Shown here: positions 20,334 through 32,205 of the stretch, one piece after another
Layout of the letters: each line of letters opens with the position of its first letter
How positions within the stretch are numbered: position 1 is the first letter of the stretch
From: Coix lacryma-jobi var. lacryma-jobi
Taxonomy: Eukaryota > Streptophyta > Magnoliopsida > Poales > Poaceae
DNA length: 64,000 nt
NCBI GenBank assembly: GCA_009763385.1
Contig: CM019823.1
Coordinates: forward strand, 90,779,104 to 90,843,103
Direction of reading: 5' to 3'
Translations under genes and position numbers: made by a program
Notes under the pieces: model-generated
Databases searched by the model: none
What the model saw: the letters and a program-made list of their open reading frames with translations, nothing else
What the model was told of the DNA's origin: nothing

Positions 20334-20701
20334 ATGGATACCTCTTGGCCTCCACACTTTGACGACACAAACTTCCCATACTATAGTGCTAGAATGGCTT
20401 ATTACCTAGAAGCAGTTGACCTAGGTGTTTGGAGAGTCACCCGCGATGGGATGAGACCCCTAAGAATCCCATCAAGTTAACCGCGGGTGATGAAAAAGAA
20501 ATTCATCTTAATGCTAGAGCTAAAAATTGCTTGTTTGAATCTCTTAGCATGGATGTCTTTAACTAAGTTTTTACTTTACAAACATCTCATGGAATTTGGT
20601 TAAAGTTACATGAGCTCCATGATGGTACTAGTAATGTCTGTGAGCAAAAACATCACCTAACTAAAACTAGTTATGATTCCTTTAAAATGAATGATAATGA
20701 G
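20334..20701 (+). pseudogene. E3 gag N-terminus, cut by Gypsy E4
   Basis: Start ATG 20334 (MDTSWPPHFDD). The copia gag pattern is a Trp/Phe-Asp-Asp start, then FPYYSARMAYYLEAVD and GVWRVT. A frameshift lies near 20460, after which NARAKNCLFESLSMD and IWLKLHELHDG are readable in another frame. The sequence stops at 20701, where the E4 LTR begins TGTTTACACC. It is a clear truncated gag of a third Sirevirus. Confidence 0.82.
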
Positions 20702-22106
20702 TGTTTACACCAAAATTTGGATTAAGAAGAAAAATGGACTGAATTTTACCGAAGATAGCCGTAATTTGAGGAATCGGCAGGATCAAGGAGGGTCGGTTGA
20801 TAAAGTGGACCCGACCGACAGTGAGATGGGCATTCGGTAAACAACCAAGCAGTCGTTTAGCTCTCGGAGTTTTGGCAAGTGCAGGTGCGGTCGACTATCT
20901 TGCAAGATGATGACTCCATTCGGGAGGCAAATACGGTAGGTAAAGCCGGCTTGCATGAGAAGACACGTAACAATGAAGGACACCAGGAGGAAAATATGAA
21001 TAGGATTCGTATTTTCCAAAGTTTTATTATGTAAGTCGTAATCTTCCAGGACTCATATTTCGCCCAGGGTATAAATATAAACCCTCGGCTATTATAAAAT
21101 CGTTCACAACCATATCAATACAATTCGGCCCTATGCCATCTTCGAGTCCTTTGTCGCGTCGTCGAGTTCTTCGAGAGGAATCATCGATCCGTCGACCTCC
21201 GTAAGTCCCGGCAACCTTGTTATCATGTCTAGTATCATGCGGTGGATTTAGATGTGATGCAAGTAGTCTTGTTTGTTTACAAAGATCGGGCGGCGGATCT
21301 ATGTCGACAACCAAGAAGTCTTTGCTTACGCTATGCTTATGAGCAAATACCGTGCGGTAGGCGTTTGCTTGATATGTTTAGCATGAGCGAGATAGTTATC
21401 GGCTCTATTAGATTTGGCAAAATCTAGTAGATTCATTAAGTTACCATGTGTTGCATGATTTATTTAATTAGTTTTACAACACTCTTTTGCCCAATCTAGA
21501 TTGACTTTGTTCGGCCTTGCTTTACAAGTTTTTACTTGTTTCTTTCGATAATCAAATAACCATGATGGCCGAATTAATTTCTAATCTAGATTGTTACGTG
21601 TTGCGGGTTCATACATGTCATTTACACTTAGGCTTTGATAAAACTAGGTATCGTGCGGCAGATGCAGGTTTTAGATTAGTTTGATCGTTTTTGGTTTGCA
21701 TGTTCCTTCTTCATGGACCCCAACTCGGGTGGTTTGCCGAGCTTGGTTATACGTTATTTTATAATCTATCTTTTGTTCAAGCATGTCCTTTTACGAATGT
21801 GTATTCGACAACCAATTGTTTACATGTGCTCGTGTTTGGAGTTAGCCGAATGATCTCTAAAACTTGTTGACAGATAGCTTCTATAGCTATATGTCGTTGT
21901 GAGTGGCTTCAGGGACGTACATATGGAATTGTCTGGTCTCATCCGGCATGTTCCAGTTTTATTCTCACAGTTTTATCCCTTGTTGGCTTTCTGGTCAAAC
22001 CGACCGGCACGTCTCCGGATTTCAAACCGTCCGGGCACCCAATTGAAGCTACGCTTTTCGGCTTGCTGTGTGTAAGGCACGGAGCGACGCATTTTGTGCC
22101 AACACA
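20702..22106 (+). repeat. E4 5' LTR
   Basis: It starts TGTTTACACC and ends near CCAACACA, just before the primer site; about 1405 bp. Its first 890 bp or so are nearly identical to 27998-28887. A TATA box lies at 21069-21082. The end is set by the TG...CA rule and the primer site, so it is uncertain by a few bases. Confidence 0.85.
21069..21082 (+). promoter_or_regulatory. TATA box of E4 5' LTR
   Basis: GTATAAATATAAAC, repeated in the 3' LTR at 28365-28378. Confidence 0.65.
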
Positions 22107-22110
22107 CTTT

Positions 22111-22129
22111 TTGGCACGCCCGGTGGGAC
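22111..22129 (+). promoter_or_regulatory. E4 primer binding site (likely)
   Basis: TTGGCACGCCCGGTGGGAC follows the LTR end. It resembles the TGGCGCGCC(A/C)GGTGGG-type sites of grass Gypsy elements. The priming tRNA was not identified. Confidence 0.65.
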
Positions 22130-22142
22130 ACTGTATTCCAAG

Positions 22143-24250
22143 ATGGTTGAGTTTGATAACACTCAGATTTTGGAAGTGACCATGGATGAGTTGCCGCCAG
22201 AATTGAAGAATCTAATACAACAAGCATGCGATGAGTTTCAGCGCAAATGCTTGATGTCTTTTTCCAGAAGCAGTCACTCCCGAGAACTCTCCTTCCTCAT
22301 CAATCTGACAGTTCTGATGAGGAAGATACTCAAAAACTATCCGAACTGGTGTATAAGGCTATATCAGAGGCCATGACAAATCATCAATCAGCTTTCTTAA
22401 ACACCTTTCGTGCCATCATGGTCAGTACTTTCGGCCCGGCGGTTGATAAACGTTTTGAGGAAGCCACTGGCTCGATACAGGGACCATTGTTATTCCCTGT
22501 ACCCCAACATCAGAAGAGAACTGCTGAAGACGGCGGGGTCGATTCAAGCACGGGAGGAATGGTTCTTCACCAGGCACAACAACCTCCCACAACTCACGAC
22601 CAGCTCGCATTCGGCACGACAGGAAACATCCCGCAATCTTCCTTCATAGTATCTTCAGCAACAAATAGGTTGCAGAAGAACATGTATGGAGATGGATATC
22701 AAGAGTTTGTTGACTACAGTGCGATTGATGCTTTCCCGAATCCGGGCTATAAAAACTCAACAGGGGCGTTTCTTGGAGGTCAAACGCATGCGGCTCCAGA
22801 TTCAAATGTTGACCTCATCATGCATAAGATGGCCGATATGATGCAGAATCAATTCCGCCTGAAACCAAAAAATCAATCCTATGCTTACAATTCTCCTTAC
22901 CCGAAATGGTACAACCGAGTCGCACTCCCTCCTAGGGTGAAACCTCCCACCGATCTCACCAAGTTTTTGGGCCAAGACGACACTAGTACCATAGAACATA
23001 TCAGTCGTCACTTGATGCAACTTGGAGAGGCATCTGCAGATGAGGCTTGGAGGATTCGGTACTTCCCGTTGTCGTTAACAGGACCAGCTTTCTCATGGTT
23101 CACATCTCTGCCGGCGAATTCTATTAGTATATGGGCAGAGTTAGAACAAAAATTCCATGCGTATTTCTTTACGGGCACTAATAAGAAGAAGTTGGTCGAC
23201 CTCAGGAGTTTGAAAATGAGGGCTAATGAGACACCACAAGAATACTTGCGCAGGTTCAGGGAAACTAAAAAATCTCTGCTATTCCATGAATTTACCAGAT
23301 GATCAATTGCCAGGGATAGCTATAGCTGGTATGTTGCCGAATATCAGGGAGAGATTATTCGGCATGGAGTTTGATGATCTTAGGCAATTGGCACAATGGT
23401 TGGCGATGATGAGTAATTAGGCTCAGGGGTTTAAGAGAAATAACCAGTACCAGAAAGGCAACGTGGCTAGTGAGATGTACCAGGCTTTCTTAGAAGAAAC
23501 GATGGAGTATGATGATGAAGATGAGATAGCTGCAGCAGAGCTGGTCTGGACTAAAGAGCCGACTCAGGTCAATCAACGATGGCTGAGACAGCAAAAAGGT
23601 ACCTATGACTTTGATGTTTCCAAATCGGATAAGCTATTTGAGTTACTGGTGAAACAGGGACGCATCAAGTTGCCGGAAGGTCATCCCATGTTGAACCCTG
23701 AAGGAATTAAAGACAAGAAGTATTGTGGTTTTCATAATACCAGATCTCATTCTATTAATGATTATCGAGTGTTCAGAGTGCGGATCCAGAAAGCTATCCA
23801 AGAAGGGCATTTGAAATTTGATGGAAAAATGAAAGTTGACGGTAGCCCTTTTGGACAAAATACCGTATCTTTTTCTGCTAACATGGTTAATACAAATGAC
23901 CCCAGGGGTAAAAGCAAGATGAAGGTGTTAACCTCTGATAGAGCAAGAGAAACCGGTGCTGTTGACCCCGATCGGCAGATCACGAATGAAGAACTTCGAC
24001 GACAAGTTCATTTTCAGAATAGCCGAACTGAAAGGGGTGAAGCTTCCAGGCCCAGGGTCACGACACGCATTTTGTTAAACAAGTGGCATCGGGAGCAAGA
24101 ACGGTACCAGAGGCAAAAATTTTATGAAGAACAGAAGTTCATAGAGAAGAAGCGGAGATAGGAAGAGGAGATATACCGAGAAGAACGAGAATATATGAGA
24201 GAGCAAGAGCAATCTCATTAGGAGTGCTCATTTTTCAAATATTGTTGGAA
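22143..24250 (+). pseudogene. E4 gag (broken)
   Basis: Start ATG 22143 (MVEFDNTQ). Frameshifts lie near 22255 and near 23275. The core retrotransposon gag domain is readable at about 22900-23400: PPRVKPPTDLTKFLGQDD, then AWRIRYFPLSLTGPAFSWF, ELEQKFHAYF and ETPQEYLRRFRE. TAG stops sit at 23418 (CAG in the second copy at 29102-29104) and after about 24158. The C-terminal part is rich in Glu, Arg and Lys. It would form the particle shell of the Gypsy element. Confidence 0.85.
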
Positions 24251-25395
24251 TGAAGGCTTGAAGCTGCCTGCTAAGAACAACTGCCCTGAATGCAGTGATC
24301 AATATTCTGAGTACAGGCAGTCTCGAGTCAACCGCTGTTCGGTCCATGAAAGGCTTGGGGTGCGACTTCCTGAGGACGATCGACGCTTAAAAATAAGTAA
24401 TTCTGAAAATCGGCAAGGAAGAAGATTTACCGACCAAGGTTGGGCTCGCACTGAAGAAGAGGGGTACCGTGAATATGTTTGGCAGAAAGGACAATGGTGT
24501 CCACCAGGATTAAGAAAAAGGCAGAAGAGAAGGGTGCAGCGCCTAAGGGACAGAGAATTGACACAAGCAGGTGCCAAAACAAAGCAAATTTGGCGTCCTA
24601 AGGAAAAGCCGGATGAGGGTAATCATTCGGCTAATGCGTGCATGACATTCTTTCTCCCATCAAAATTCATAGCTCCCGGAGATCAAGATGTCCGAGAGGA
24701 AGTATATTCGGATTTTGACGAAGACGGATACCAAGATCTGATGGCTCAGCTCGTTCTGACTCAACGGGCAGTCTTTGATAAACCAGCTAAGCATCGACAC
24801 TTGAAGCCACTTTATATGAGGGGGTATGTTAATGGCAAGCCGTTAACCAAGATGTTTGTTGATGGGGGAGCTGCCATAAATATCATGCCATATACTACCT
24901 TCAGGAAACTTGGGATGGCAAGTGAAGAATTATTGAAAACTGACATGGTGTTGAGAGACTTTGCTGGCAATCCTTCCGATACTCGAGGAGCGGTTCATGT
25001 TGAGTAGACGATCGGGTCAAAAACCCTGATTACTACCTTCTTCGTCATCGATGGCAAGGGGGCATATAGTTTGCTCTTGGGAAGGGATTGGATACATGCA
25101 AATTGTTGTGTTCCATCAACTATGCATCAAATCCTCATCCAGTGGATTGGAGATGACATCGAAGTTGTCCATGCTGATGATTCAGTGAGTGTTGCTACTG
25201 CAGAACCTATCTACTAGGAATATGATGGTGTCGAGTGCTTCTCTGGAAAAGTTTGTAAAGAAGGTCCTGTGAATGTTTTTGACAAGGACCAACAGCCGAT
25301 TCAAGAGATCGGCTCTCAGAGCAATTTTTCAATGAATAATCTAACGGAGGAAAGTTGGGACGAGGTTTCATATCGGCTTATAGGTTAGAAGAAAT
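24251..25395 (+). pseudogene. E4 aspartic protease region (broken)
   Basis: It reads in frame with the late gag. The retropepsin-like site is MFVDGGAAINIMPYTTFRKLG (about 24850-24915), with DGGA in place of the usual DSGA/DTGA, and the second conserved block is AYSLLLGRDWIHANC (about 25062-25105). Stops at about 25005 (TAG against TTG in the second copy) and 25216 (TAG against TGG) break it. The RPIYVSANLDPEY segment that normally precedes RT in this group is readable at about 25420-25460. Confidence 0.82.
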
Positions 25396-25499
25396 AAATA
25401 TTGATAATGAAGTCGAGGCAAGACCGATATATGTCAGTGCAAATCTGGATCCAGAATATAGATTGAAGTTGATGAATTTTCTAAAAGAGTTCTGCCTTT

Positions 25500-25540
25500 T
25501 TCTCCGTTGCTGAAGCTTAAATAATATTAAAAATTTGCGA
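25500..25540. other. Deletion junction replacing reverse transcriptase in E4
   Basis: The segment that precedes RT (LKLMNFLKEF) passes directly into the linker before RNase H (QQKAFDGIKEYM) with no RT between. The same junction with the same neighbouring bases is present in E4b near 31130-31175. Confidence 0.75.
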
Positions 25541-26121
25541 AGGGGTGACGTACAACAGAAAGCTTTTGATGGAATTAAAGAATATATGAAAGCACTGCCG
25601 GAGTTGGCACTTCCACAGCTTATCCTTCGAGTTGTACGTGGCGGCCGATAGCCTAACGATAGGATCGGCCCTTATATAAGAATTTAAAGGAAGAGAAAGG
25701 ATAGTAGCTTACCTTAGCCAAAAGCTGTTAAACCCAGAGACAAGATATTCGGCTACATTCATATGTATGTTACTCGTGTACCGAGCTTCGACACTACTTA
25801 TTAAATGCCGATTGCATGATAGTTTCTGAATTTGATGTGATAGAACATATGATTGTTGGTGACTATGGAAGGATCAGCAAATGGATTTTAGTATTGTCAG
25901 ATTTTGATTTGAGGTACGAATCGGCAAAAGCAGTGAATGGTCAGGCTATTGCCGATTTTGTTACTCATCATCGTGATCCTTCTACTAACATGATGGCGAC
26001 TTTAGACCATATCCCTAGGGGGCACAACGAAGAAGCAAGTAAGTTAGTTCAGGCTGCTTTTGGGCATCAGGAAGATCAAGAAATTCTTGCTTTGGATGAA
26101 AGTTGTATGGTTATTAGTTGA
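25541..26121 (+). pseudogene. E4 RNase H remnant
   Basis: It reads QQKAFDGIKEYMKALPELALP, then VAYLSQKLLNPETRYS-like sequence in shifted frames, and GRISKWILVLSDFDLRYESAK with QAIADFVTHH (about 25860-25970). This is the RNase H end of a Tat-like Gypsy pol. Several frameshifts and stops occur. No integrase motifs (HHCC or DDE) follow. Confidence 0.8.
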
Positions 26122-27179
26122 GAGAGGAATTTTTCTGGAACTGATAATGGGAGATCTCTTGAGAAGTTTCATTCCTGTGTGGGAGACAGTACATGAGCAA
26201 ATTCAGGGATTTTTGTACACGAAAGTAGCCGATGTGAAGCATCGCCTTTAGCAGAAAAATGCTCCAAGAGTTTGAAGAATAGCCGATATTGTTTATATCG
26301 CCTTTAGTACAAAAAATGTTCATAACCCTGGTGACCCTAGCATTTTTGAAGTTAGTAGGTTTATTGGGAGGAGAGAAAGGTGAAGCGCAGTAAATAAGAT
26401 GTCGAATGACATCACATGTCAAAGTGAGATCTATTCGGCTAAAATGACATTATGTGGTTGAGAAGTGTTTTTCTGAAGAAATGTTGCAATCGGGAAAAAT
26501 CCCTGAGGTGATCAAGAGATGCAAATGGACATTGTTTAGGAAAAACAACTTCGGTTATTCATTTGCAGGTCTGGAATCAGAAAGCCAACATGATTCGGCT
26601 AAAGATTGTTGCCACATGAAGGGTTCAATTTCGGTTGATTGTTTGGAAACCCATATTACTGATTGATACCAGGAACAGTAAGTTTGGCAAATGGTCTTTG
26701 AAGTGTAAAGGATCATATTTTCTCCAGGCAATAGAATTTTAATGAAGAAGTCTTCAGAAATTCCTTAAGAGGTATTATCCTTACGTCGTCATGGATTGGA
26801 AAATTAAAAAAGGATTCAGAACACTAGATTTGAAAATAGCCGATTATGACGATCGCCTGTGAAGCAGAGATGATTGACATGATTGTCAGCAGAAAGCCGA
26901 TGCAATATGCATTGCCTTTAAAGCAAAAAGAATAGAAGTTAGTGATTAGTGCATGAAGCAAAACACACATTGATCTCGAAGGATCAGTCACAGATTGATT
27001 TCAAGGGTCACACGGAAAGACTTTAATTTTACAAGAAGGAGGTACAGGATTACAATAAAAAAGAAAAGATCAGTTCGTCCACCCTGTCCTTTGTGTAATC
27101 GGGAGATCGTGGTCGAAAAGAATCAGCTAGATCTGTTCAAGCTTCCTTCATATCATCCACAGAATGTGCTACTCTATAT
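26122..27179. other. E4 internal non-coding region after RNase H
   Basis: A/T-rich, with no convincing coding frame. It has recurrent short motifs around GCCGAT and CGGCTAA. Parts align with 31740-32205 and 33266-33359 of E4b. The integrase expected here is absent. Confidence 0.65.
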
Positions 27180-27990
27180 TCCAGCCCCCCGCTCACAGAC
27201 ATCAAAACTACGGTAATCGGCGCCGGAGTGAATCCGTACAACGTGGAAAGCAAGCGCTGCGCCGTATCCCATACCAGCCCTGGAGATGTCGAGGAGGATT
27301 CAGTTAACATCGTTTACCCGATCTAAGGCTGTTGTGTCTGCTTCATTGGCCGTGACGGCGAGCCTGGCGACGGCAGCTTCAAGAGCATGAAGTTTGGCCC
27401 CCAGAACTGAGATAGAGAAGAGTAAGTAAAAAAGAAAAGGGGGAAAACAAAGATAGCGATGATGAAAATATTTATCGGCGGCCCGATTCCGAGCGACATC
27501 GCGCTCCCAGGAAATTTGAGAAATCTCCTGATTCTTCTCTTCCAGATCAAGTTGAAGGTCTATGATCTTGAGTCAAATCCTCGGAGAAATCATCACCGAC
27601 CATCCTAAACAATGGTAACAAAGTAAGAACGGTTGCTTCATTTTGAAATAAAGTAGAAGAAAGCAACCTCTTCCTGGAAGTGCTGGAGATGCCAAGCTCG
27701 GAGCTATGGTTGCTCGCCCCGGAAGACATCTTATGGATTGGATTGGGTGACGGTTGGAGGAAGAAGGGGTTTTTTGTTTTTGAGATTGAAACAGGAGAGC
27801 TTGAAGGAGTAAGCCGAAATGAGGTGAAGGGTGACTTAAAAAGACCCCAAGGGGTGCATCGGGAGATGAATCGGCAGGTAAGGCAATTATGACACACAAA
27901 ATTTCCACAGGAGGTGGATGCTTCCAGAGGTTCCACGTCAATGGTTCGGGAGAGAAGAATTTTGGAATAAATATTTATCCCAAAATTAGG
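27180..27990 (-). pseudogene. E4 antisense ORF remnant
   Basis: Minus-strand frames (27996-27547, then 27550-27180) include MSSGASNHSSELG and, further on, a coiled segment HALEAAVARLAVTANEADTTALDRV preceded by a CTATCTCAG acceptor-like site. Tat-like Gypsy elements often carry a spliced antisense gene between pol and the 3' LTR, and the position fits. The reading frame is not intact. The assignment is by position and is weak. Confidence 0.45.
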
Positions 27991-27997
27991 GGGCATG

Positions 27998-28887
27998 TGT
28001 TTACACCAAAATTTGGATTAAGAAGAAAAATGGACTGAATTTTATCGAAGATAGCCGTAATTTGAGGAATCGGCAGGATCAAGGAGGATCGGTTGATCAA
28101 GTGGACCCGACCGGCAGTGAGATGGGCATTCGGTAAACAACCAAGCGGTCGTTTAGCTCTCGGAGTTTTGGCAAGTGCAGGTGCGGTCGGCTATCTTGCA
28201 AGATGATGACTCCATTCGGGAGGCAAATACGGTAGGTAAAGCCGGCTTGCATGAGAAGACACGTAACAATGAAGGACACCAGGAGGAAAATAGGAATAGG
28301 ATTCGTATTTTCCAAAGTTTTATTATGTAAGTCGTAATCTTCCAGGACTCATATTTCGCCCAGGGTATAAATATAAACCCCCGGCTATTGTAAAATCGTT
28401 CACAACCATATCAATACAATTCGGCCCCGTGCCATCTTCGAGTCCTTTGTCGTGTCGTCGAGTTCTTCGAGAGGAATCATCGATCCGTCGACCTCCGTAA
28501 GTCCCGCCAACCTTGTTATCTGTCTAGTATCATGCGATGGATTTAGATGTGATGCAAGTAGTCTTGTTTGTTTACAAAGATCGTGCGGCGGATCTATGTC
28601 AACAACCAAGAAGTCTTTGCTTACGCTATGCTTATGAGCAAATACCGTGCGGCAGGCGTTTGCTTGATATGTTTGGCATGAGCGAGATAGTTATCAGCTC
28701 TATTAGATTTGGCAAAATCTAGTAGATTCATTAAGTTACCATGTGTTGCATGATTTATTTAATTAGTTTTACAACACTCTTTTGCCCAATCTAGATTGAC
28801 TTTGTTCGGCCTTGCTTTACAAGTTTTTACTTGTTTCTTCCGATAATCAAATAACCATGATGGCCGAATTAATTTCTAATCTAGATT
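27998..28887 (+). repeat. E4 3' LTR, truncated
   Basis: It is nearly identical to 20702-21598 and starts TGTTTACACC after the polypurine tract. It breaks off near 28887, where the 5' LTR would continue TACGTGTTGCGGG, and about 500 bp of LTR are missing. A few substitutions separate the two LTRs, so insertion was fairly recent. Confidence 0.88.
28365..28378 (+). promoter_or_regulatory. TATA box of E4 3' LTR
   Basis: GTATAAATATAAAC, identical to the 5' LTR copy. Confidence 0.6.
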
Positions 28888-28969
28888 GTTGTGACAGAAC
28901 CGACCAATTTATACCAGATTAAGCACCGAATCGCTGCTTGCGCAGACTGAAACTAAAAATCTTTGTATT

Positions 28970-30900
28970 CCATGAATTTACCAGATGATCAATTGCTAGG
29001 GATAGCTATAGCTGGATGTTGCCGAATATCAGGGAAGATTATTCGGCATGGAATTTGATGATCTTGGGCAGTATGGCACAACGGTTGGCATGATGAGTAA
29101 TCAGGCTCAGGGGTTTAGAGAAATAACCAGTACCAGAAAGGACGTGTAGCTAGTGAGATGTACCAAGCTTTCTTAGAGAAAGCATGGAGTATGATGATGA
29201 AGATGAGATAGCTGCAGCAGAGCTGGTCTGGACTAAAGAGCCGACTAGTCAATCAGCGATGGCTGAGACAGCAAAAAGGTACCTTACGATTTGATGTTTC
29301 CAAATCGGAAGCTATTTGAGTTACTGGTGAAAGAGGGACGCATCAAGTTGCCGAAGGTCATCCCATGTGACCCTGAGGGGTTAAAGACAAGAAGTATTGT
29401 GGTTTCTCATAACACCAGGTCTCATCATTAATGATTCGAGTTTTCAGAGTTCGGATCCAGAAGCATCCAAGAAGGGCATTTGAAATTTGATGGAAAATGA
29501 AAGTTGACGGTAGCCCTTTTGGACAAAATACCGTATCTTTTCTGCTAACATGGTTTAATACAATGACCCCAGGGGTAAAAGCAAGATGAAGGTGTTAACC
29601 TCTGATAGAGAAGAGAAACCGGTGCTGTTGACCCCGATCGACAGATCACGAATGAAGAACTTCGACAATGAGTTCTTCAGAATAGCCAAATGAAAGGGGT
29701 GAGCTTCCAGGCCCAGGTCAGACACGATTTTGTTAAACAATGGCGTCGGGAGTAGAGCGGTACCAGAAGCAAGGTTTTATGAGAACAAAGGTTCATAGAA
29801 GAAGAACGAGGTAGAAGAGGAGATGTACCGAGAGAACGAGAATATATGGGAGAGCAAGAGCATTTCATTGGGAGTGCTCATTTTCAAATATTGTTGGAAT
29901 GAAGGCTGAAACTGCCTGCTAAAACAACTGCCCTGAATGCAATACAATATTCTGAATATAGGCAGTCTCAGTCAACTGCGTTCGGTCCATGAAAGGCTTG
30001 GGTGCGATCCTGAGGACGATCGCGCTTAAAAATAAGTAATTCGAGGATCGGCAAGGAGAAGTTTTCCGACAAAGTGGCTCGCACTGAAGAAGAGAATACC
30101 GGAATATGTTTGGCAGAAAGGACATGGTGTCCACCAGGATTAGAAAGAGGAGAAAGAAGAGGTGCAGCGCCTAAGGGACAGAGAATTAGCACAAAGCAGG
30201 CCCAAAACAAAACAATTTGGCGTCCTAAGGAAAGCCTGATGAAGATGATCGTTCGGCTGATGCGTGCATGACATTCTTTCTCCCATCGGAATTCATAGCT
30301 TTCCCGGAGATCAAAATATCCAAGAAGAAGTGTATTCAGATTTTGACGAAGACGAATTCCATGATCTGATGGCTTCAGCTCGTTTTGGCTCAACGGGCAG
30401 TTTTTGATAAACCAGCTAAGCATCGACATATGAAGCACTTTATATGAGGGGGTATATTAATGGCAAGCCTACTAACCAAAATTTTTATTGATGGAGGAGC
30501 TGCCATAAATATCATGCCATATACTACCTTCAGGAAACTTGGGATGACAAGTGAGGATTATGAAGACTGACATGGTGTTGAGGGACTTTGCTGGCAATTC
30601 TTCTGATACTCGAGGAGCAGTTCATGTTGAATTGATGATCGGATCAAAAACTTTGATTACTACCTTCTTCATCATCGATGGCAAGGAGGCATATAGTTTG
30701 CTTTTAGGAAGGGATTGGATACATGCAAACTGCTGTGTTCCGTCAACTATGCATCAAATCCTCATCCAGTGGATTGGAGATGACGTTGAAATTGTCCATG
30801 CTGATGATTTCAGTGAGTGTTGCTACTGCAGAACCTATCTACTGGGATATGATGGTGTCCAGTGCTTCTCTGGAAGAGTTTGGGAAGTAGGTCCCTGTGA
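28970..30900 (+). pseudogene. E4b gag C-terminus and protease (frameshifted)
   Basis: This is the homologue of 23275-25270. The gag tail and the acidic DDEDEIAAAELVW segment are readable in alternating frames. The protease block (FIDGGAAINIMP, about 30485-30520) and AYSLLLGRDWIHANC (about 30690-30732) are intact locally; 30551-30907 is the longest clean frame. Where E4 has TAG at 23418 and 25216, this copy keeps CAG (29102-29104) and TGG. Frame is lost many times by small deletions. Confidence 0.8.
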
Positions 30901-31059
30901 ATGTTTTTGACAAGGACCAACAGCCGATTCAAGCAATCGGCTCTCAGAGCTTTTTTTGAATAATCCAGTTGATGGTAACGGAGGAGAATTGGGACGAGGT
31001 TTCGTATCGGTGATGAATTAGATGAGGTAAATATTGATAATGAAGCCGAGACAAGACCG

Positions 31060-31745
31060 ATATGTGTCAGTGCAAATCTGGATCCAGAATATAAATTGAA
31101 GTTGATGAATTTTCTGAAAGAGTTCTGCCTTTTTCTCAGTTGTTGAAGCTTAAAAAAGATTAAAAATTTGCGAAGGTGTGACGTACAACAGAAAAGCTTT
31201 TGATGGAATTAAATTAATATATGAAGCACTACCGGAGTTGGCACTTCCACAGCTTATCCCTTTGAGTTGTACGTGGCGGCTGATAGCCTAATGATAGGAT
31301 CGGCCCTTATATAAGAATTTAAAGGAAGAGAAAGGATAGTAGCTTACCTTAGCCGAAGCTGTTTAAACCCAGAAACAAGATATTCGGCTACATTCATATT
31401 ATGTTACTCGTGTACCGAGCTTCGGCACTACTTATTAAATGCCGATTGCATGATAGTTTCTGAATTTGATATGGTAGAACATATGATTGTTGATGACTAT
31501 GGAAGGATCGGCAAATGGATTTTAGTATTATCAGATTTTGATTTGAGGTACGAATCGGCAAAAGCTGTGAATGGTCAGGCTATTACCGATTTGTTACTCA
31601 TCATAGTGATCCTTCTACTAACATGATGGCGACTTTAGACCATATCCCTAGGGGGCACAGCGAAGAAGAAAGTAAGTTAGTTCAGGCTGCTTTTGGACAT
31701 CAGGAAGATCAAGAAATTCTTGCTTTGGATGAAAGTCATATGGTT
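31060..31745 (+). pseudogene. E4b RNase H remnant with the same RT deletion
   Basis: It matches 25420-26110: the pre-RT segment, the identical RT-less junction (about 31130-31175), then the RNase H end (about 31500-31600). Sharing the same internal breakpoint shows common descent of the two copies after RT was lost. Confidence 0.78.
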
Positions 31746-32205
31746 AATAGTTGAGGGAGGGATTTTTCTGGAACTGATAATGGGAGATCTCTTGAGAAGT
31801 TTCATTCCTGTGTGGGAGACAGTACATGAGCAAATTAAGGGATTTTTGTACACGGAAGTAGCCAATGTGAAGCATCGCCTTTAGCAGAAAAATGCCTCCA
31901 AGAGTTTGAAGAATAGCCGCTATTGTTTATATCGCCTTTAGTACAAAATGGTTCATGACCCCTGTTGAACCCTAGCATTTTTTCATGTTAGCAGGTTTAT
32001 CGGGGGGAAGAGAAAGGGTGAAGTGCAGTAAATAAGATGCCGAGTGACGTGACATGTCAAAACAAGATCTAGTCGGCTAAGATGACATCATGCATTCGGG
32101 AAGTGTTTTTCTGAGGAAATGTTGCAATCAGAAAAATCGCTGGGATAATCAGGAAACGCAAATAGACATCATTCAGAGAAAAACAACTTTGTTTATTCAT
32201 TTGCA

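Larger units (their letters stand above)
20702..28887 (+). mobile_element. Gypsy element E4, non-autonomous derivative
   Basis: It has a 5' LTR (20702-22106), primer site, gag, protease, a short RNase H remnant, an antisense-ORF region, a polypurine tract (ATTAGGGGGCATG, about 27985-27997) and a truncated 3' LTR (27998-28887). Reverse transcriptase and integrase are missing, with the RT-spanning deletion at about 25500-25540. Gene content and the RNase H motif GKWILVLSDFDLRY...QAIADF fit the Tat-like Gypsy group. It is inserted in E3 gag. Confidence 0.85.
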
